Shown: positions 1-7,702 of the stretch, piece after piece
How positions within the stretch are numbered: position 1 is the stretch's first letter
Layout: every line of letters starts with the position of its first letter
Origin: Microtetraspora fusca
Lineage (GTDB): Bacteria; Actinomycetota; Actinomycetes; Streptosporangiales; Streptosporangiaceae
Direction of reading: 5' to 3'
Assembly: GCF_001570365.1 (NCBI RefSeq)
Contig: NZ_BBYK01000047.1
Location: forward strand, 195,919-259,918
DNA length: 64,000 bases
Notes under the pieces: generated by a model
What the model was told of the DNA's origin: nothing
What the model saw: only the letters and a program-made list of their open reading frames with translations
The model's database searches: none
Made by a program: the position numbers and the translations under genes

Positions 1-1
1 C

Positions 2-253
2 GACGAGCGGCTGGACCAGGACCGCACGCTCGATGACGTGGCGCGTGCGGTCGGCATGTCCAAGCAGTATCTGTCGGAGGTCGAGCGCGGCCGCAAGGAG
101 CCGTCGTCGGAGATGCTGCATTCGGTGTGCGACGCGCTCGGGTTGCCGATCGAGCACCTGCTCACCCGCGCCGTCCGGCGGATCACGGCGTCGCGCCGGA
201 TCGCGACGCGCAGGCCGTCCGGTACGCCGCGGGTGGAGCTGCTGGCGGCGTGA
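2..253 (+). CDS. popR: PopR/ClgR-like XRE regulator (5' end off window)
   Basis: This is a partial gene running in from the left edge. The reading frame gives a helix-turn-helix of the XRE class (VARAVGMSKQYLSEVERGRK) followed by a short basic tail. It converges on a clpP pair only 9 bp away. In Streptomyces, PopR sits beside clpP3-clpP4 and activates them, and both PopR and ClgR are themselves ClpP substrates recognised through C-terminal alanines. The protein here ends in ELLAA, which fits such a degradation tag. The popR/clgR assignment is inferred from this tail and the neighbourhood; the N-terminus cannot be seen. Confidence 0.75.
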   Translation, partial: DERLDQDRTLDDVARAVGMSKQYLSEVERGRKEPSSEMLHSVCDALGLPIEHLLTRAVRRITASRRIATRRPSGTPRVELLAA

Positions 254-262
254 GCGCTACGA

Positions 263-850
263 CTAGCGAGTGAGGATCAGCTCGTCGACCAGGCCGTACT
301 CGACGGCCTCGCGAGCGCTGAAGACCCGGTCCCGGTCGGTGTCCTTGCGCAGCTGGGCGGCGTCCACCCCGGTGTGGGAGCTGAGGATCTCCTCGGTCTG
401 CGCGCGTATGCGCATCACCTCCGCCGCCTGCAGGGACAGGTCGGAGATGGTGCCCTGCCCCTGCGTGGACGGCTGGTGCAGCAGCACGCGGGAGTGGGCG
501 AGCGCGAACCGCCGTCCGGGGGTGCCGGCGGCGAGCAGCACCGCGGCGGCGGAGGCCGCCTGGCCCATGCAGTACGTCGCGACCTTCGCGCGGATGAACT
601 GCATGGTGTCGTAGATCGCGAGCATCGCGGTCGTCGAGCCGCCAGGTGAGTTGATGTACAGGTTGATCTCCTGGTCCGGGCTCTCCGCCTCCAGGTGGAG
701 CAACTGTGCCATCACGACGTTCGCGACGCCGTCGTCGATCTCGGTTCCGAGGAAGATGATCCGCTCGTTGAGCAGCCGGCTGAAGATGTCGAACGACCGC
801 TCCCCCACCGGGGTCCGTTCGACCACGTACGGGATCGTGTACTGCGTCAT
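263..850 (-). CDS. clpP: ATP-dependent Clp protease proteolytic subunit (second gene of pair)
   Basis: 195-residue ClpP, the usual length. The catalytic triad is Ser100 (in GQAAS), His125 (in LLHQPS) and Asp174 (in TDRDR), and the INSPGG loop is intact. Its ATG overlaps the TGA of the upstream clpP by four bases (ATGA), so the two subunits are translationally coupled and probably form a mixed tetradecamer. The adjacent PopR-like gene suggests this is the inducible second pair (clpP3/clpP4 type) rather than the housekeeping clpP1/clpP2, but the sequence alone does not settle which pair it is. Confidence 0.93.
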   Translation of the reverse strand: MTQYTIPYVVERTPVGERSFDIFSRLLNERIIFLGTEIDDGVANVVMAQLLHLEAESPDQEINLYINSPGGSTTAMLAIYDTMQFIRAKVATYCMGQAASAAAVLLAAGTPGRRFALAHSRVLLHQPSTQGQGTISDLSLQAAEVMRIRAQTEEILSSHTGVDAAQLRKDTDRDRVFSAREAVEYGLVDELILTR

Positions 851-1452
851 GACGAGAACCCCATCCGGTGAGCGGCGTACGGCGCGAGGCTGTCGAAGGA
901 GTCGACGATCTTGTCGATCATCCCGTAATCGCGGGCCTGCTCCGGCGTGAACCAGCGGTCCCTGTCGCTGTCGGCGGAGATCTCCTCGACCGTGCGTCCC
1001 GTCTCCGCGGCGAGGATCTCCTCGGACTGCCGCTTCATGTACTGGAGGTTCTCGGACTGGATCGCGATGTCGATCGCCGTGCCGCCGATGCCGGCCGACG
1101 GCTGGTGCATCATGATCCGGCTGTGCGCGAGGCTGATCCGCTTGCCGTGCGTGCCGGACGCCAGCAGCACCTGGCCCATGCTCGCGGCGAACCCGAGCGC
1201 GACGGTGATCACGTCGTTCGGGACCAGCTTCATCGTGTCGTAGATCGCCAGCCCTGCCATCACCGACCCTCCGGGCGAATTGATGTACAGGACGATGTCG
1301 CGCTCGGAATCCGCCGAGGCGAGCAGCACCATCTCGGCGCACACCCGCTCGGCCATCTCGTCGTCGACCTCTCCGGTCAACAGCAGGGTCCGTTGCTGGA
1401 ACAGCTTCTCGTTCAGCCGATCCCGGTAACTCATGCTCGGTGAAACACGCAT
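847..1452 (-). CDS. clpP: ATP-dependent Clp protease proteolytic subunit (first gene of pair)
   Basis: 201-residue ClpP with Ser91 (in GFAAS), His116 (in MMHQPS) and Asp165 (in DRDRWF) as the triad. The ATG at 1452 is chosen because an AAAGG ribosome site lies just upstream; an internal ATG at 1434 is also possible. It is the promoter-proximal gene of a two-gene operon, and its stop overlaps the next start. It forms the barrel-shaped serine protease that works with ClpX or ClpC ATPases. Region 1453-1580 carries no gene and should hold the promoter. Confidence 0.93.
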   Translation of the reverse strand: MRVSPSMSYRDRLNEKLFQQRTLLLTGEVDDEMAERVCAEMVLLASADSERDIVLYINSPGGSVMAGLAIYDTMKLVPNDVITVALGFAASMGQVLLASGTHGKRISLAHSRIMMHQPSAGIGGTAIDIAIQSENLQYMKRQSEEILAAETGRTVEEISADSDRDRWFTPEQARDYGMIDKIVDSFDSLAPYAAHRMGFSS

Positions 1453-1580
1453 GGCGCCTTTGTATCCGCCACAACCCCGCGAGCTGTCGCTATGTCTGCT
1501 GAGGGCAGACCGGGCGCCGCCTCGCCTACGGCGTGGGGCGAGTGGTGGATCGCTCAAGGTCCTTGATCGGTGGGATCAGA

Positions 1581-2744
1581 TCACGGTGTCGAGTGCTCCG
1601 CCTCGGCGGTGGCGCGTTCCCGCACCCGCGCGACGACCACCGACTTCGTGAACTCTCGACTCACCCGCACCAGCCAGGCGCTCTCCGAGGTGATCGACGG
1701 ATCGACGTCGTGGAAGGGGTGCTCGGCGTTGTAGTTGCGCCCGGCGGCATAGCCGATCAGGGACGCCGCGATCACCGCGGCCTCCAGTGTGGCCGGATCC
1801 GCCGCTGGGCCCACCCACTGCGGCACGGACGGGTGCGCGTACGGCCGGAGCGCGAGTTGCGCGTCACGGATCTCGATGACCCGCCGATAGAGGGCGAACT
1901 CGGTGTCCCACAGCACTTTCGCGGTCTCGATCAACGCGATCTGCGGTCGGGCCAGCCGCAGTGCCCTCCACAGAGGGTCCGTCTGTCGATGACGGATGAA
2001 CGCCCGCACCCAGCGCAGCGGCGCGGCCAGCCACGTTCCCCAAGCGGTGAGGGTGGCCCCGATGAGCCAGAGCAGGATGCACGTCACGCCGATCATCGTC
2101 CCGATCGGAAGGACGGTGGCCAGCGACTGCCCGGTGAGCAGCGTGATCACCGGCCGGACTCCGGACCAACCGGCCCAGATGATCCCGACGGCGGCTCCGG
2201 CAACGACGAAATGCAATCCGACCCGCAGAGTGGTGGTTTCAGCGTGTGGCACATAGCGGCTGATGGTCCGCATGAAGGCGACCACGCAAACCGTGATATA
2301 GAGGAAAAACACCGCCAGGTAGCCCACCACTTGCGGGGTGTTGGAATAGACGTTGACGAAGTTGCGCGTGTAAGTGGTCTCGGCCGCGATCAACAGTACG
2401 GCCATCAGGGTTACCGCCCCGGCGAGGATGATTCCGTACCGGCGCAACCATCGCTTCGTGTGCTCGGGGATGGCGATGCTATGCCCGAGCGCGCCGAGAA
2501 AGTAGGCCGCCGCCATCTCCAGAGAATTGCCAACGAACCGGGCCGTATTGGGCATCAGCTCATAGCGACTGACCAGGTCCAGCGTCGGGTGCGCCATGAA
2601 CGCCATGGCCAGCCCGAGGCAGAGGAAGAACGCCGCCAGATAGTGCAGACCCAGAGCCCGCTGGTCTCGGCGTACGCGAAACAGCTTGTATCCTGCGACA
2701 CCGACGGCGAGCGCGCAGGCGCAGTAGTTCAGCCAGTGAAGCAT
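1581..2744 (-). CDS. MAB_1171c-like multi-pass membrane protein
   Basis: 387 residues with an N-terminal half of about seven hydrophobic helices (first segment LNYCACALAVGVAGYKLF) and a soluble helical C-terminal half. It resembles the actinobacterial 'MAB_1171c family putative transporter' type, which often follows an XRE regulator and an ImmA/IrrE peptidase, exactly as here. It is the third gene of that unit, starting 3 bp after the peptidase gene. The family's biochemical function is unknown to me. By position it may sense the membrane or peptide state for the divergent RiPP operon, which is inference. Confidence 0.7.
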   Translation of the reverse strand: MLHWLNYCACALAVGVAGYKLFRVRRDQRALGLHYLAAFFLCLGLAMAFMAHPTLDLVSRYELMPNTARFVGNSLEMAAAYFLGALGHSIAIPEHTKRWLRRYGIILAGAVTLMAVLLIAAETTYTRNFVNVYSNTPQVVGYLAVFFLYITVCVVAFMRTISRYVPHAETTTLRVGLHFVVAGAAVGIIWAGWSGVRPVITLLTGQSLATVLPIGTMIGVTCILLWLIGATLTAWGTWLAAPLRWVRAFIRHRQTDPLWRALRLARPQIALIETAKVLWDTEFALYRRVIEIRDAQLALRPYAHPSVPQWVGPAADPATLEAAVIAASLIGYAAGRNYNAEHPFHDVDPSITSESAWLVRVSREFTKSVVVARVRERATAEAEHSTP

Positions 2745-2747
2745 CCA

Positions 2748-3251
2748 TCACCGCGTATCAAAGATCGAGCCGACGCGGGCCAGACCATCGGCGAGCTCGG
2801 GGGCGACCGATCCGGCCGACCGGCGACGGGCCCGCTGCGCGACCATCGAGGCCACCAGTTCGGCCTCCTGTTCTTCCGCCGCGGAGTAGTCGGTCCGGCC
2901 GAGCACTCGCCGGACCAGGTCCACGCTGAGGTTGGGTAACAGAAGTTTGGGCAGGGCCTCGAGTTTGGCATCGCCGATGTGTCCGCAAAGGAGATGTCCC
3001 ACCTCGTGGAGCAGGATGTGCTCCCGGTGTAATCGGGTGGTGCTGGCGGCGTAGAAGATGTAGTCGGCCTCGTCGGTGGCGACCAGCGCACCGCATTGCA
3101 CGGCGCCACCCGGCATCGGCATCAACTCGACGATCCGACCGCGCCGCTCGGCGAGCGCGGAGATGAACACGTCGGGATCGAAAGGGGCGGGGATCGACAG
3201 CTGACCGACGACCCGCTGGCACTTGCGCCAGGTCGCCCGGTCAATCGCCAT
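2748..3251 (-). CDS. ImmA/IrrE family metallo-endopeptidase
   Basis: 167 residues with the zinc-protease signature HEVGH at residues 82-86 and a further His at 91. ImmA/IrrE peptidases typically cleave a partner XRE repressor and so relieve repression. The gene overlaps the end of the upstream XRE gene by 11 bp and is followed after 3 bp by a membrane protein gene, making a compact three-gene signalling unit. The likely substrate is the adjacent XRE protein, which would control the divergent precursor genes. That substrate assignment is inferred from gene order. Confidence 0.85.
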   Translation of the reverse strand: MAIDRATWRKCQRVVGQLSIPAPFDPDVFISALAERRGRIVELMPMPGGAVQCGALVATDEADYIFYAASTTRLHREHILLHEVGHLLCGHIGDAKLEALPKLLLPNLSVDLVRRVLGRTDYSAAEEQEAELVASMVAQRARRRSAGSVAPELADGLARVGSIFDTR

Positions 3252-3681
3252 CGCGCCCCGCTAACCCCTTGCGTCGCGCTTCACGCCGCCCGATCGCCTC
3301 GATCATGTCGCTGATCGTGTCGAGCCCTTCAGGCGACAGCGTGACCGCGCGTAGGGCGATCTGGCGTACCGCGTTATCTCGTAGCGCCCCGAGTAGTTCC
3401 AGCTCTTCCACGATCCGCTCGCTCTGCTCATCGTCGAAAAAGTAGGCCGGGGGAACCTGGAAGAACTGCGCGAGCGCTTCCAGATGGCGCTTGGTCGGAT
3501 TGGTTCGGCGGCCATTGCGCAGCTGCCACAGATAGGTGGCCGAGAAGCTCTCGCCGGTCGCCTCCCGGCAGGCACCGGCCACCTCCTCGTTGCGGTACTG
3601 CTCCCGGTCTGGGCGCCGGACAACCTCGAAGAGGCGGTTGATCTTCTCGGCGAGAGTCGACCGGACGGGTGGCTCAACCAT
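3241..3681 (-). CDS. XRE family transcriptional regulator
   Basis: 146 residues. A helix-turn-helix occupies roughly residues 27-75 (SATYLWQLRNGRR), followed by a helical C-terminal tail. The gene is transcribed away from the RiPP precursor operon, with a 154-bp intergenic region carrying a perfect 9-bp inverted repeat, so it is the best candidate repressor of that operon. It is coupled to an ImmA/IrrE peptidase that could inactivate it. Similar XRE proteins head analogous three-gene modules in other actinomycetes. Confidence 0.85.
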   Translation of the reverse strand: MVEPPVRSTLAEKINRLFEVVRRPDREQYRNEEVAGACREATGESFSATYLWQLRNGRRTNPTKRHLEALAQFFQVPPAYFFDDEQSERIVEELELLGALRDNAVRQIALRAVTLSPEGLDTISDMIEAIGRREARRKGLAGRDGD

Positions 3682-3776
3682 CGGTCACGCTCTCCCCTTC
3701 TATAACAGGCGAATCCCGCCAGGACTGTTGACGGAGCCCACAAGCTCCATCATTCTAGCGATTCCGGACCTTAGCT

Positions 3777-3808
3777 GAGATGAAAGTTCTGCGTCATTGT
3801 TTCATCTC
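3777..3808. promoter_or_regulatory. Inverted-repeat operator candidate upstream of precursor 1
   Basis: GAGATGAAA (3777-3785) and TTTCATCTC (3800-3808) form a perfect 9-bp inverted repeat with a 14-bp spacer. It lies between the divergent XRE gene and the first precursor gene, 27 bp before the precursor ATG. A related element recurs at 4513-4545 before precursor 3. The recurrence and position make it a likely binding site for the XRE regulator. Downstream of it the precursor has a very strong AAGGAGGTGA ribosome site (3823-3832). Confidence 0.6.
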
Positions 3809-3835
3809 CGCTATGAGACTCCAAGGAGGTGAATC

Positions 3836-4051
3836 ATGAGCACTCTCGCCGACCACACCAACACCATCTCCCCCGGGAGGTTCGGTGACCTGACGGAGAC
3901 CACCCGCGGCCGCGGCCTGACCGCGGCCACGCCCGTACTGGCCACCCCGTCGGCCGTGGCCCTCGGCGTCGCCATCGGCATGGCCGCCTTCCACGCCGGT
4001 TACATGTACGGCATCGCCCGCAGCATGGCCGAAGGCACCGTCGCCAACTGA
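3836..4051 (+). CDS. Linaridin-like RiPP precursor 1 (alpha leader, core I)
   Basis: 71 residues. The leader is residues 1-35, beginning MSTLADHTN and ending ATPVL. The predicted core (36-71) begins ATPSAV and is hydrophobic with small-residue spacing (GVAIGMAAFHAGYMYG). Cypemycin-type linaridins also mature to an N-terminal Ala-Thr-Pro that is N,N-dimethylated. The core lacks a C-terminal Cys, so no aminovinylcysteine ring is expected, in agreement with the absence of a CypD-like decarboxylase. Only a few Ser/Thr are available for dehydration. The linaridin call rests mainly on the H-L-M-T genes downstream. Confidence 0.8.
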   Translation: MSTLADHTNTISPGRFGDLTETTRGRGLTAATPVLATPSAVALGVAIGMAAFHAGYMYGIARSMAEGTVAN

Positions 4052-4076
4052 CCCCTAGACGCGAGGGACATGATCC

Positions 4077-4292
4077 ATGCCATTACTGGCTGAGAAGGCG
4101 AACGCCGACCCGGCGCTCGCCGCGATCTCGATCTACAGCACTGAGCCCTGCCACGAAATCGGCGGGGCGCCGGTGCTCGCCACACCCGCGACAATCGTGG
4201 GCGTGGCCGCCGGCGTGGGCCTGGTCGGCTCAGTGGTCGGCCTGTTCGCAGCCGGCTACGCGATCGGCCACAGCGGCACCTTGCCGAAATAG
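4077..4292 (+). CDS. Linaridin-like RiPP precursor 2 (beta leader, core II)
   Basis: 71 residues, 25 bp after precursor 1, with a GAGGGA ribosome site. The leader differs from precursor 1: it begins MPLLAEKANADP and ends GAPVL at residue 34. The core begins ATPATIVG and ends FAAGYAIGHSGTLPK. It is rich in Gly/Ala/Val with several GxxxG-like spacings, suggesting a membrane-inserting helix. The Cys at residue 25 lies in the leader. A 12-bp perfect hairpin follows the stop. It is paired with precursor 1, so a two-peptide product is possible but unproven. Confidence 0.8.
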   Translation: MPLLAEKANADPALAAISIYSTEPCHEIGGAPVLATPATIVGVAAGVGLVGSVVGLFAAGYAIGHSGTLPK

Positions 4293-4303
4293 CTCCGGAC
4301 GAA

Positions 4304-4346
4304 CCCGTTGCCGGGGCACCGCCGACCCTGGCATCCCGGCAACGGG
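4304..4346 (+). terminator. Hairpin after precursor 2 (terminator or attenuator)
   Basis: CCCGTTGCCGGG (4304-4315) pairs perfectly with CCCGGCAACGGG (4335-4346) across a 19-nt loop. The same 12-bp arms recur at 5097-5136 after precursor 4. There is no U-tract, as is common in actinomycetes. It probably limits readthrough or protects the abundant precursor transcript. The remaining DNA from 4347 to the second operator-like site at 4513 shows no recognisable gene. Confidence 0.7.
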
Positions 4347-4512
4347 CCGATGCCCCAGCCATCTCGACCAGCCGCTCACCCCACACCCTCGGCTTCACGT
4401 CCGCGGAAAGAAGCCGTCCGTCCAGCCGCCTCAGTGCGAGCTTGATCGGCGTGCTGCTCTGCAAACGGGTCAAGCCCAGCCGATACGGCCCTGGCGGACC
4501 CTTGCTTTAGCT

Positions 4513-4545
4513 GATATGAAAGGCACGGCTATCTAGCTTCATTTG
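4513..4545. promoter_or_regulatory. Second copy of the operator-like element, upstream of precursor 3
   Basis: TTAGCTGATATGAAAG here matches TTAGCTGAGATGAAAG before precursor 1, followed after 17 bp by TTCAT (16 bp in the first copy). The inverted arms are less perfect than in the first copy (ATGAA/TTCAT core). Just downstream, the ribosome site AAGGAGGTGA (4558-4567) and the flanking CTCCAAGGAGGTGAATC are identical to those before precursor 1. This implies a second, co-regulated promoter created by duplication of the whole unit. Confidence 0.5.
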
Positions 4546-4570
4546 AGCTACAACTCCAAGGAGGTGAATC

Positions 4571-4759
4571 ATGAGCACTCTCGCCGACTACACCAACGCC
4601 GTCTCCCCCGAGACGTTCGGTGACCTGACGGAGACCACCGCTGGTCGCGGCCTGACTGCGGGGACCCCCGTACTGGCCACGCCCGCCGTGGTCGTGACCA
4701 TGGTCGCGGCGTTCGCGGCCGGCTATGCGATGGGCCGCAGCGGCACCGTGCCGAAGTAG
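4571..4759 (+). CDS. Linaridin-like RiPP precursor 3 (alpha leader, shortened core II)
   Basis: 62 residues. The leader (1-35) is nearly that of precursor 1 (MSTLADYTNA...FGDLTETTAGRG...TPVL). The 27-residue core ends FAAGYAMGRSGTVPK, almost the end of precursor 2 rather than precursor 1. The DNA similarity to precursor 2 continues past the stop into a decayed copy of the hairpin left arm (CCCGTTACCGG). The gene therefore looks like a chimera of an alpha leader with a core II that has lost about ten internal residues. The predicted mature N-terminus is again Ala-Thr-Pro. Confidence 0.8.
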   Translation: MSTLADYTNAVSPETFGDLTETTAGRGLTAGTPVLATPAVVVTMVAAFAAGYAMGRSGTVPK

Positions 4760-4844
4760 CCCCGGACAACCCGTTACCGGTGCCACGCAGCTGCCCAACT
4801 GACAGCCCGATACGAACGGCGGCTCACCACAATGGAGATCATCC

Positions 4845-5036
4845 ATGACACTGCTCGCTGAGAAGGTGAACGCCGACCCCGCGTTCGACGCGATCTCGAT
4901 CCACAGCACTTACCCCGTCCACACGAGCGTCGAGGTGCCGGTGCTGTGCGTCACGGCGACCATGGGGGCCGCAAGCGGGCTCAGCACGGCGAACGTCGGA
5001 GCCGTGAACGGCGGAACCGTGCTCACCATCGCCTAG
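4845..5036 (+). CDS. Linaridin-like RiPP precursor 4 (beta leader, core III)
   Basis: 63 residues. The leader closely follows precursor 2 (MTLLAEKVNADPAFDAISIH, then VPVL at 31-34), but what follows is unrelated: CVTATMGAASGLSTANVGAV and a Thr-rich end. The core has more Ser/Thr than the others and would begin with Cys rather than Ala, so CypM-type alpha-N-methylation of Ala would not apply at the same cut site. The RBS (GGAGA) is weaker than for precursors 1 and 3. The gene is followed by the repeated 12-bp hairpin. It could be a differently matured peptide or a decaying copy. Confidence 0.7.
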   Translation: MTLLAEKVNADPAFDAISIHSTYPVHTSVEVPVLCVTATMGAASGLSTANVGAVNGGTVLTIA

Positions 5037-5096
5037 TGCGATAAGCCGCGACTTCGGCGGCCCCAAACCCCCAGCGGCCGCGAAAGCCCTGGATAA

Positions 5097-5136
5097 CCCG
5101 TTGCCGGGGCGGCGCTGACTCTGACCCGGCAACGGG
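5097..5136 (+). terminator. Hairpin after precursor 4, identical arms to the first
   Basis: CCCGTTGCCGGG (5097-5108) pairs with CCCGGCAACGGG (5125-5136); the arms are identical to those after precursor 2. It stands between the precursors and the modification genes, where partial termination would give high precursor and low enzyme expression, a common arrangement in RiPP loci. Confidence 0.7.
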
Positions 5137-5168
5137 CCCGATCCAGGAACGAGCCAGGAAACAACCCC

Positions 5169-7118
5169 ATGAAAACACCAGCCAAGCGCCGCCCCCGACT
5201 GCTGGCCGCCCTGTCAGCCCTGTCCGGACGCGGCACCCGAGCCTCCATCGAGTCGCTGTCCACACTGTCCAGATCGCAGGTGCTGACCTGGACCGAGCGG
5301 TTGAATTCGGTGACCCACCTTCTCGCCAGCCTGGAATACCTCGCCCGTCCCAAGGACCGGGAGTGGGGTGGTGCCAACAACTGGGACGTCACCCGCCGCA
5401 TGTTCCACGACCGGGCACCCCGCTTCGCCAAGGCCCTGGACCTGGTCGCCGATCCTCGGGTCAGCACCGCCCTGCACGCCGGCCGCGCCGTCGCCGCGGC
5501 CGCGCTCTGGCTTCCGCTGTCCCCTCGGCAACGAGTCGCCGTCAACACGGTGCTCACCGGCAGCCAGGCCGCCCTGCACGCGCAGAACCTCTACGGAAGC
5601 GACGGGGCCGACCAGATCTCCTTCCTCGTGCAGGCGCTGACCACCGTCGCCCGGACCGGTCACCGCCGGCCCGCCGTCGCCGACGCCGCCCTCTGGTTCG
5701 TCTCGCTGCAGTCGGTGCTGTCCTACACGGTCTCCGGATGGGCCAAGCTCCCCAGCGATACCTGGCGCAGTGGGCGCGCCCTGCCCAACATCATCCGCAC
5801 CCACACCTACGGCGACCCGGACATCTGGAAGCTGATGCGCCGCTTCCCCCGGCTGACCCGGCTCGCCGCGCATGGCGTCCTCACCTTCGAGTGCTCGTTC
5901 CCCCTGGTCTTCGCCTTCCGTGGCCGGCCCGCGCCGTACTTCCTCGGTATCGCCGGGATCTTCCACATCGTCAACGCGCGAATGATGGGACTCGGCCGGT
6001 TCTTCTGGGCCTTCGCCGCCACCTATCCGGCGGTGCTTTACACGACCGGACCACGCGAACGCACCGAACCACATGACGTGGTCAGCCGTCGCCACGATGC
6101 CCTGCCGGCCACCGTGGCCGCCGCCGCGCTCACCCTGTTCGCCACCGGCCAGGTGATCCGTGCCCGCCGGCGCCGGATCGTCACCCGAGGACGCGGCGAC
6201 GAGCGTACGCTGACCACCTCAGCGGGCAACACCCTGGCCTACCGCGTTCTCGGCGAGGACGCGGCGGAGACCGGTCCGGTGGTCATCCTGGAAAGCGGCC
6301 TCGCCTCCACGAGCGAACACTGGGAACGGATCGCCACTCAGCTGGCGCGACACTTCACCACAGTCACCTACCAGCGGGCCGGCTACGGCGGCAGCCGATA
6401 CCAGGCCGACGGCGAATATCACTTCGACGCCATAGTGGACGACCTGACCGAGGTGGCCAAGCACGTCGCAGGTGATCGTCCCATCGTGCTGGTCGGCCAC
6501 TCCCTCGGCGGCTACCTCTCGCTGCTGGCCGCCGAACGACTCGGCGCCCAGGTGCGGGGCATCGCGCTCATCGACTCCAGCCATCCGGCCGAGCTGCAGC
6601 GTTCCATCCGGCAAGCCGAAGGCGGCCAGGTGCTGACCAACTCGCTGGCGCTCATGGCCCCGTCGATGGAGCTCGGGCTCGGCTCGCTGCTACGGCGTCC
6701 CGAATGGCTGAAGCGGATCCCGCCCGAGGCGCGAGCCACCGCCCTGGCCCAGTACCGCGACGCCAAAATGTGGGCCGCCGCCCGCCGGGAGTGGAAGGTC
6801 GTCAAGGAGAAGTTCGAGGAGTTCGACGGCGTCCTGCCCAGGATCACCGCCCCCCTCGTGGTCATCACCGCGAGCCAGACCGCCGCTACTGACGCCGTGC
6901 AGGTGGATCTGCACGATGAGTTCGCAGCCGCCGCCCCACAGGCGCAGCAGCATCTCATCGAGGGCGCCGACCACGACGAGATCCTCACCGACGCCGACCG
7001 GGCCGCCGAAGTGAGCAAGATCCTCACCGCGTTCCTTGACGACCTGCACGACACACCCTCCGACGACGGCGGGCGGGAACGATCCGCCCGGCGGCAGCGC
7101 GATGGGGGCGAGAAGTGA
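5169..7118 (+). CDS. cypH: CypH-like membrane alpha/beta hydrolase (linaridin modification)
   Basis: 649 residues in two parts. Residues ~30-335 form a multi-helix membrane region resembling the HTTM type. Residues ~360-625 form an alpha/beta hydrolase with nucleophile elbow GHSLGG (Ser445) and likely catalytic His602 in GADHDE. CypH-type proteins are hallmark linaridin enzymes; with CypL-type partners they have been implicated in dehydration/epimerisation of the core peptide. The GTG or ATG of the next gene overlaps its stop, so H and L are coupled. It is the first modification gene after the precursor hairpin. Confidence 0.85.
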   Translation: MKTPAKRRPRLLAALSALSGRGTRASIESLSTLSRSQVLTWTERLNSVTHLLASLEYLARPKDREWGGANNWDVTRRMFHDRAPRFAKALDLVADPRVSTALHAGRAVAAAALWLPLSPRQRVAVNTVLTGSQAALHAQNLYGSDGADQISFLVQALTTVARTGHRRPAVADAALWFVSLQSVLSYTVSGWAKLPSDTWRSGRALPNIIRTHTYGDPDIWKLMRRFPRLTRLAAHGVLTFECSFPLVFAFRGRPAPYFLGIAGIFHIVNARMMGLGRFFWAFAATYPAVLYTTGPRERTEPHDVVSRRHDALPATVAAAALTLFATGQVIRARRRRIVTRGRGDERTLTTSAGNTLAYRVLGEDAAETGPVVILESGLASTSEHWERIATQLARHFTTVTYQRAGYGGSRYQADGEYHFDAIVDDLTEVAKHVAGDRPIVLVGHSLGGYLSLLAAERLGAQVRGIALIDSSHPAELQRSIRQAEGGQVLTNSLALMAPSMELGLGSLLRRPEWLKRIPPEARATALAQYRDAKMWAAARREWKVVKEKFEEFDGVLPRITAPLVVITASQTAATDAVQVDLHDEFAAAAPQAQQHLIEGADHDEILTDADRAAEVSKILTAFLDDLHDTPSDDGGRERSARRQRDGGEK

Positions 7119-7702
7119 TGGGGCCACGAACCGCTCCGCCGTCACCCCGGGCCGACCGCGGGCCGGCGGCCGCACTGGTGATCGGGGGCCTGGCCGCCTG
7201 GTTCGGCGTGACCGTCATCAGCCAGCATCCCCAGCAGATCTTCGACCGGTTCCGGCGCTACGACTACACCGGCCTGCTCATCGGCAACTGGCGGTTCTTC
7301 GCCCCGGAGCCGGCGCAGCACGACTTCCACATCCTGCACCGGGTGCTCACCGCGGACGACGTCCAGACCCCCTGGGCCGAGACCACCCACATTCCCAAGC
7401 GCACCTGGCGGCAGATGGTCTGGTTCCCGGAACGGCGGCAGGACAAGGCGGTCTTCGACGTCTGCGCCGAACTGATCGTCTCGTTCGCGCAGCCCAAACT
7501 CGACATCACCAAGCTCCCGGCCTACCAGGTGCTCTGCGACCGCGTCGAGCTCGTCGTACGGGAGGAACACCGGGCGAACCCGACCCCCAAGGGATTCCAG
7601 TTCGTGATCGCCCGCAGTGCCGGATACGACGAGTCCGAGAATCCGGACTATCTGCTGATCTCCCAGTTCATTCCACTTCAGGAAGACCATCGCCATGAGT
7701 GA
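7118..7702 (+). CDS. cypL: CypL-like linaridin protein
   Basis: 194 residues from the ATG of TGATG; a GTG three bases earlier is the alternative start. One hydrophobic segment near residues 18-35 (ALVIGGLAAWFGVTVIS) is followed by a soluble domain with IGNWRFFAPEPAQHDFH. The place between the CypH- and CypM-like genes and the single N-terminal membrane segment match CypL of the cypemycin cluster, which acts with CypH. I know of no catalytic motif for this family, so the assignment is by size, topology and order. It overlaps the methyltransferase gene by 8 bp. Confidence 0.78.
   Translation: MGPRTAPPSPRADRGPAAALVIGGLAAWFGVTVISQHPQQIFDRFRRYDYTGLLIGNWRFFAPEPAQHDFHILHRVLTADDVQTPWAETTHIPKRTWRQMVWFPERRQDKAVFDVCAELIVSFAQPKLDITKLPAYQVLCDRVELVVREEHRANPTPKGFQFVIARSAGYDESENPDYLLISQFIPLQEDHRHE

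Noticed and set aside
3836..5036. Unmodified class IIb bacteriocins or lanthipeptides
   Set aside because: No double-glycine leader and no LanB/LanM/LanC enzyme; the H-L-M-T set points to linaridins.
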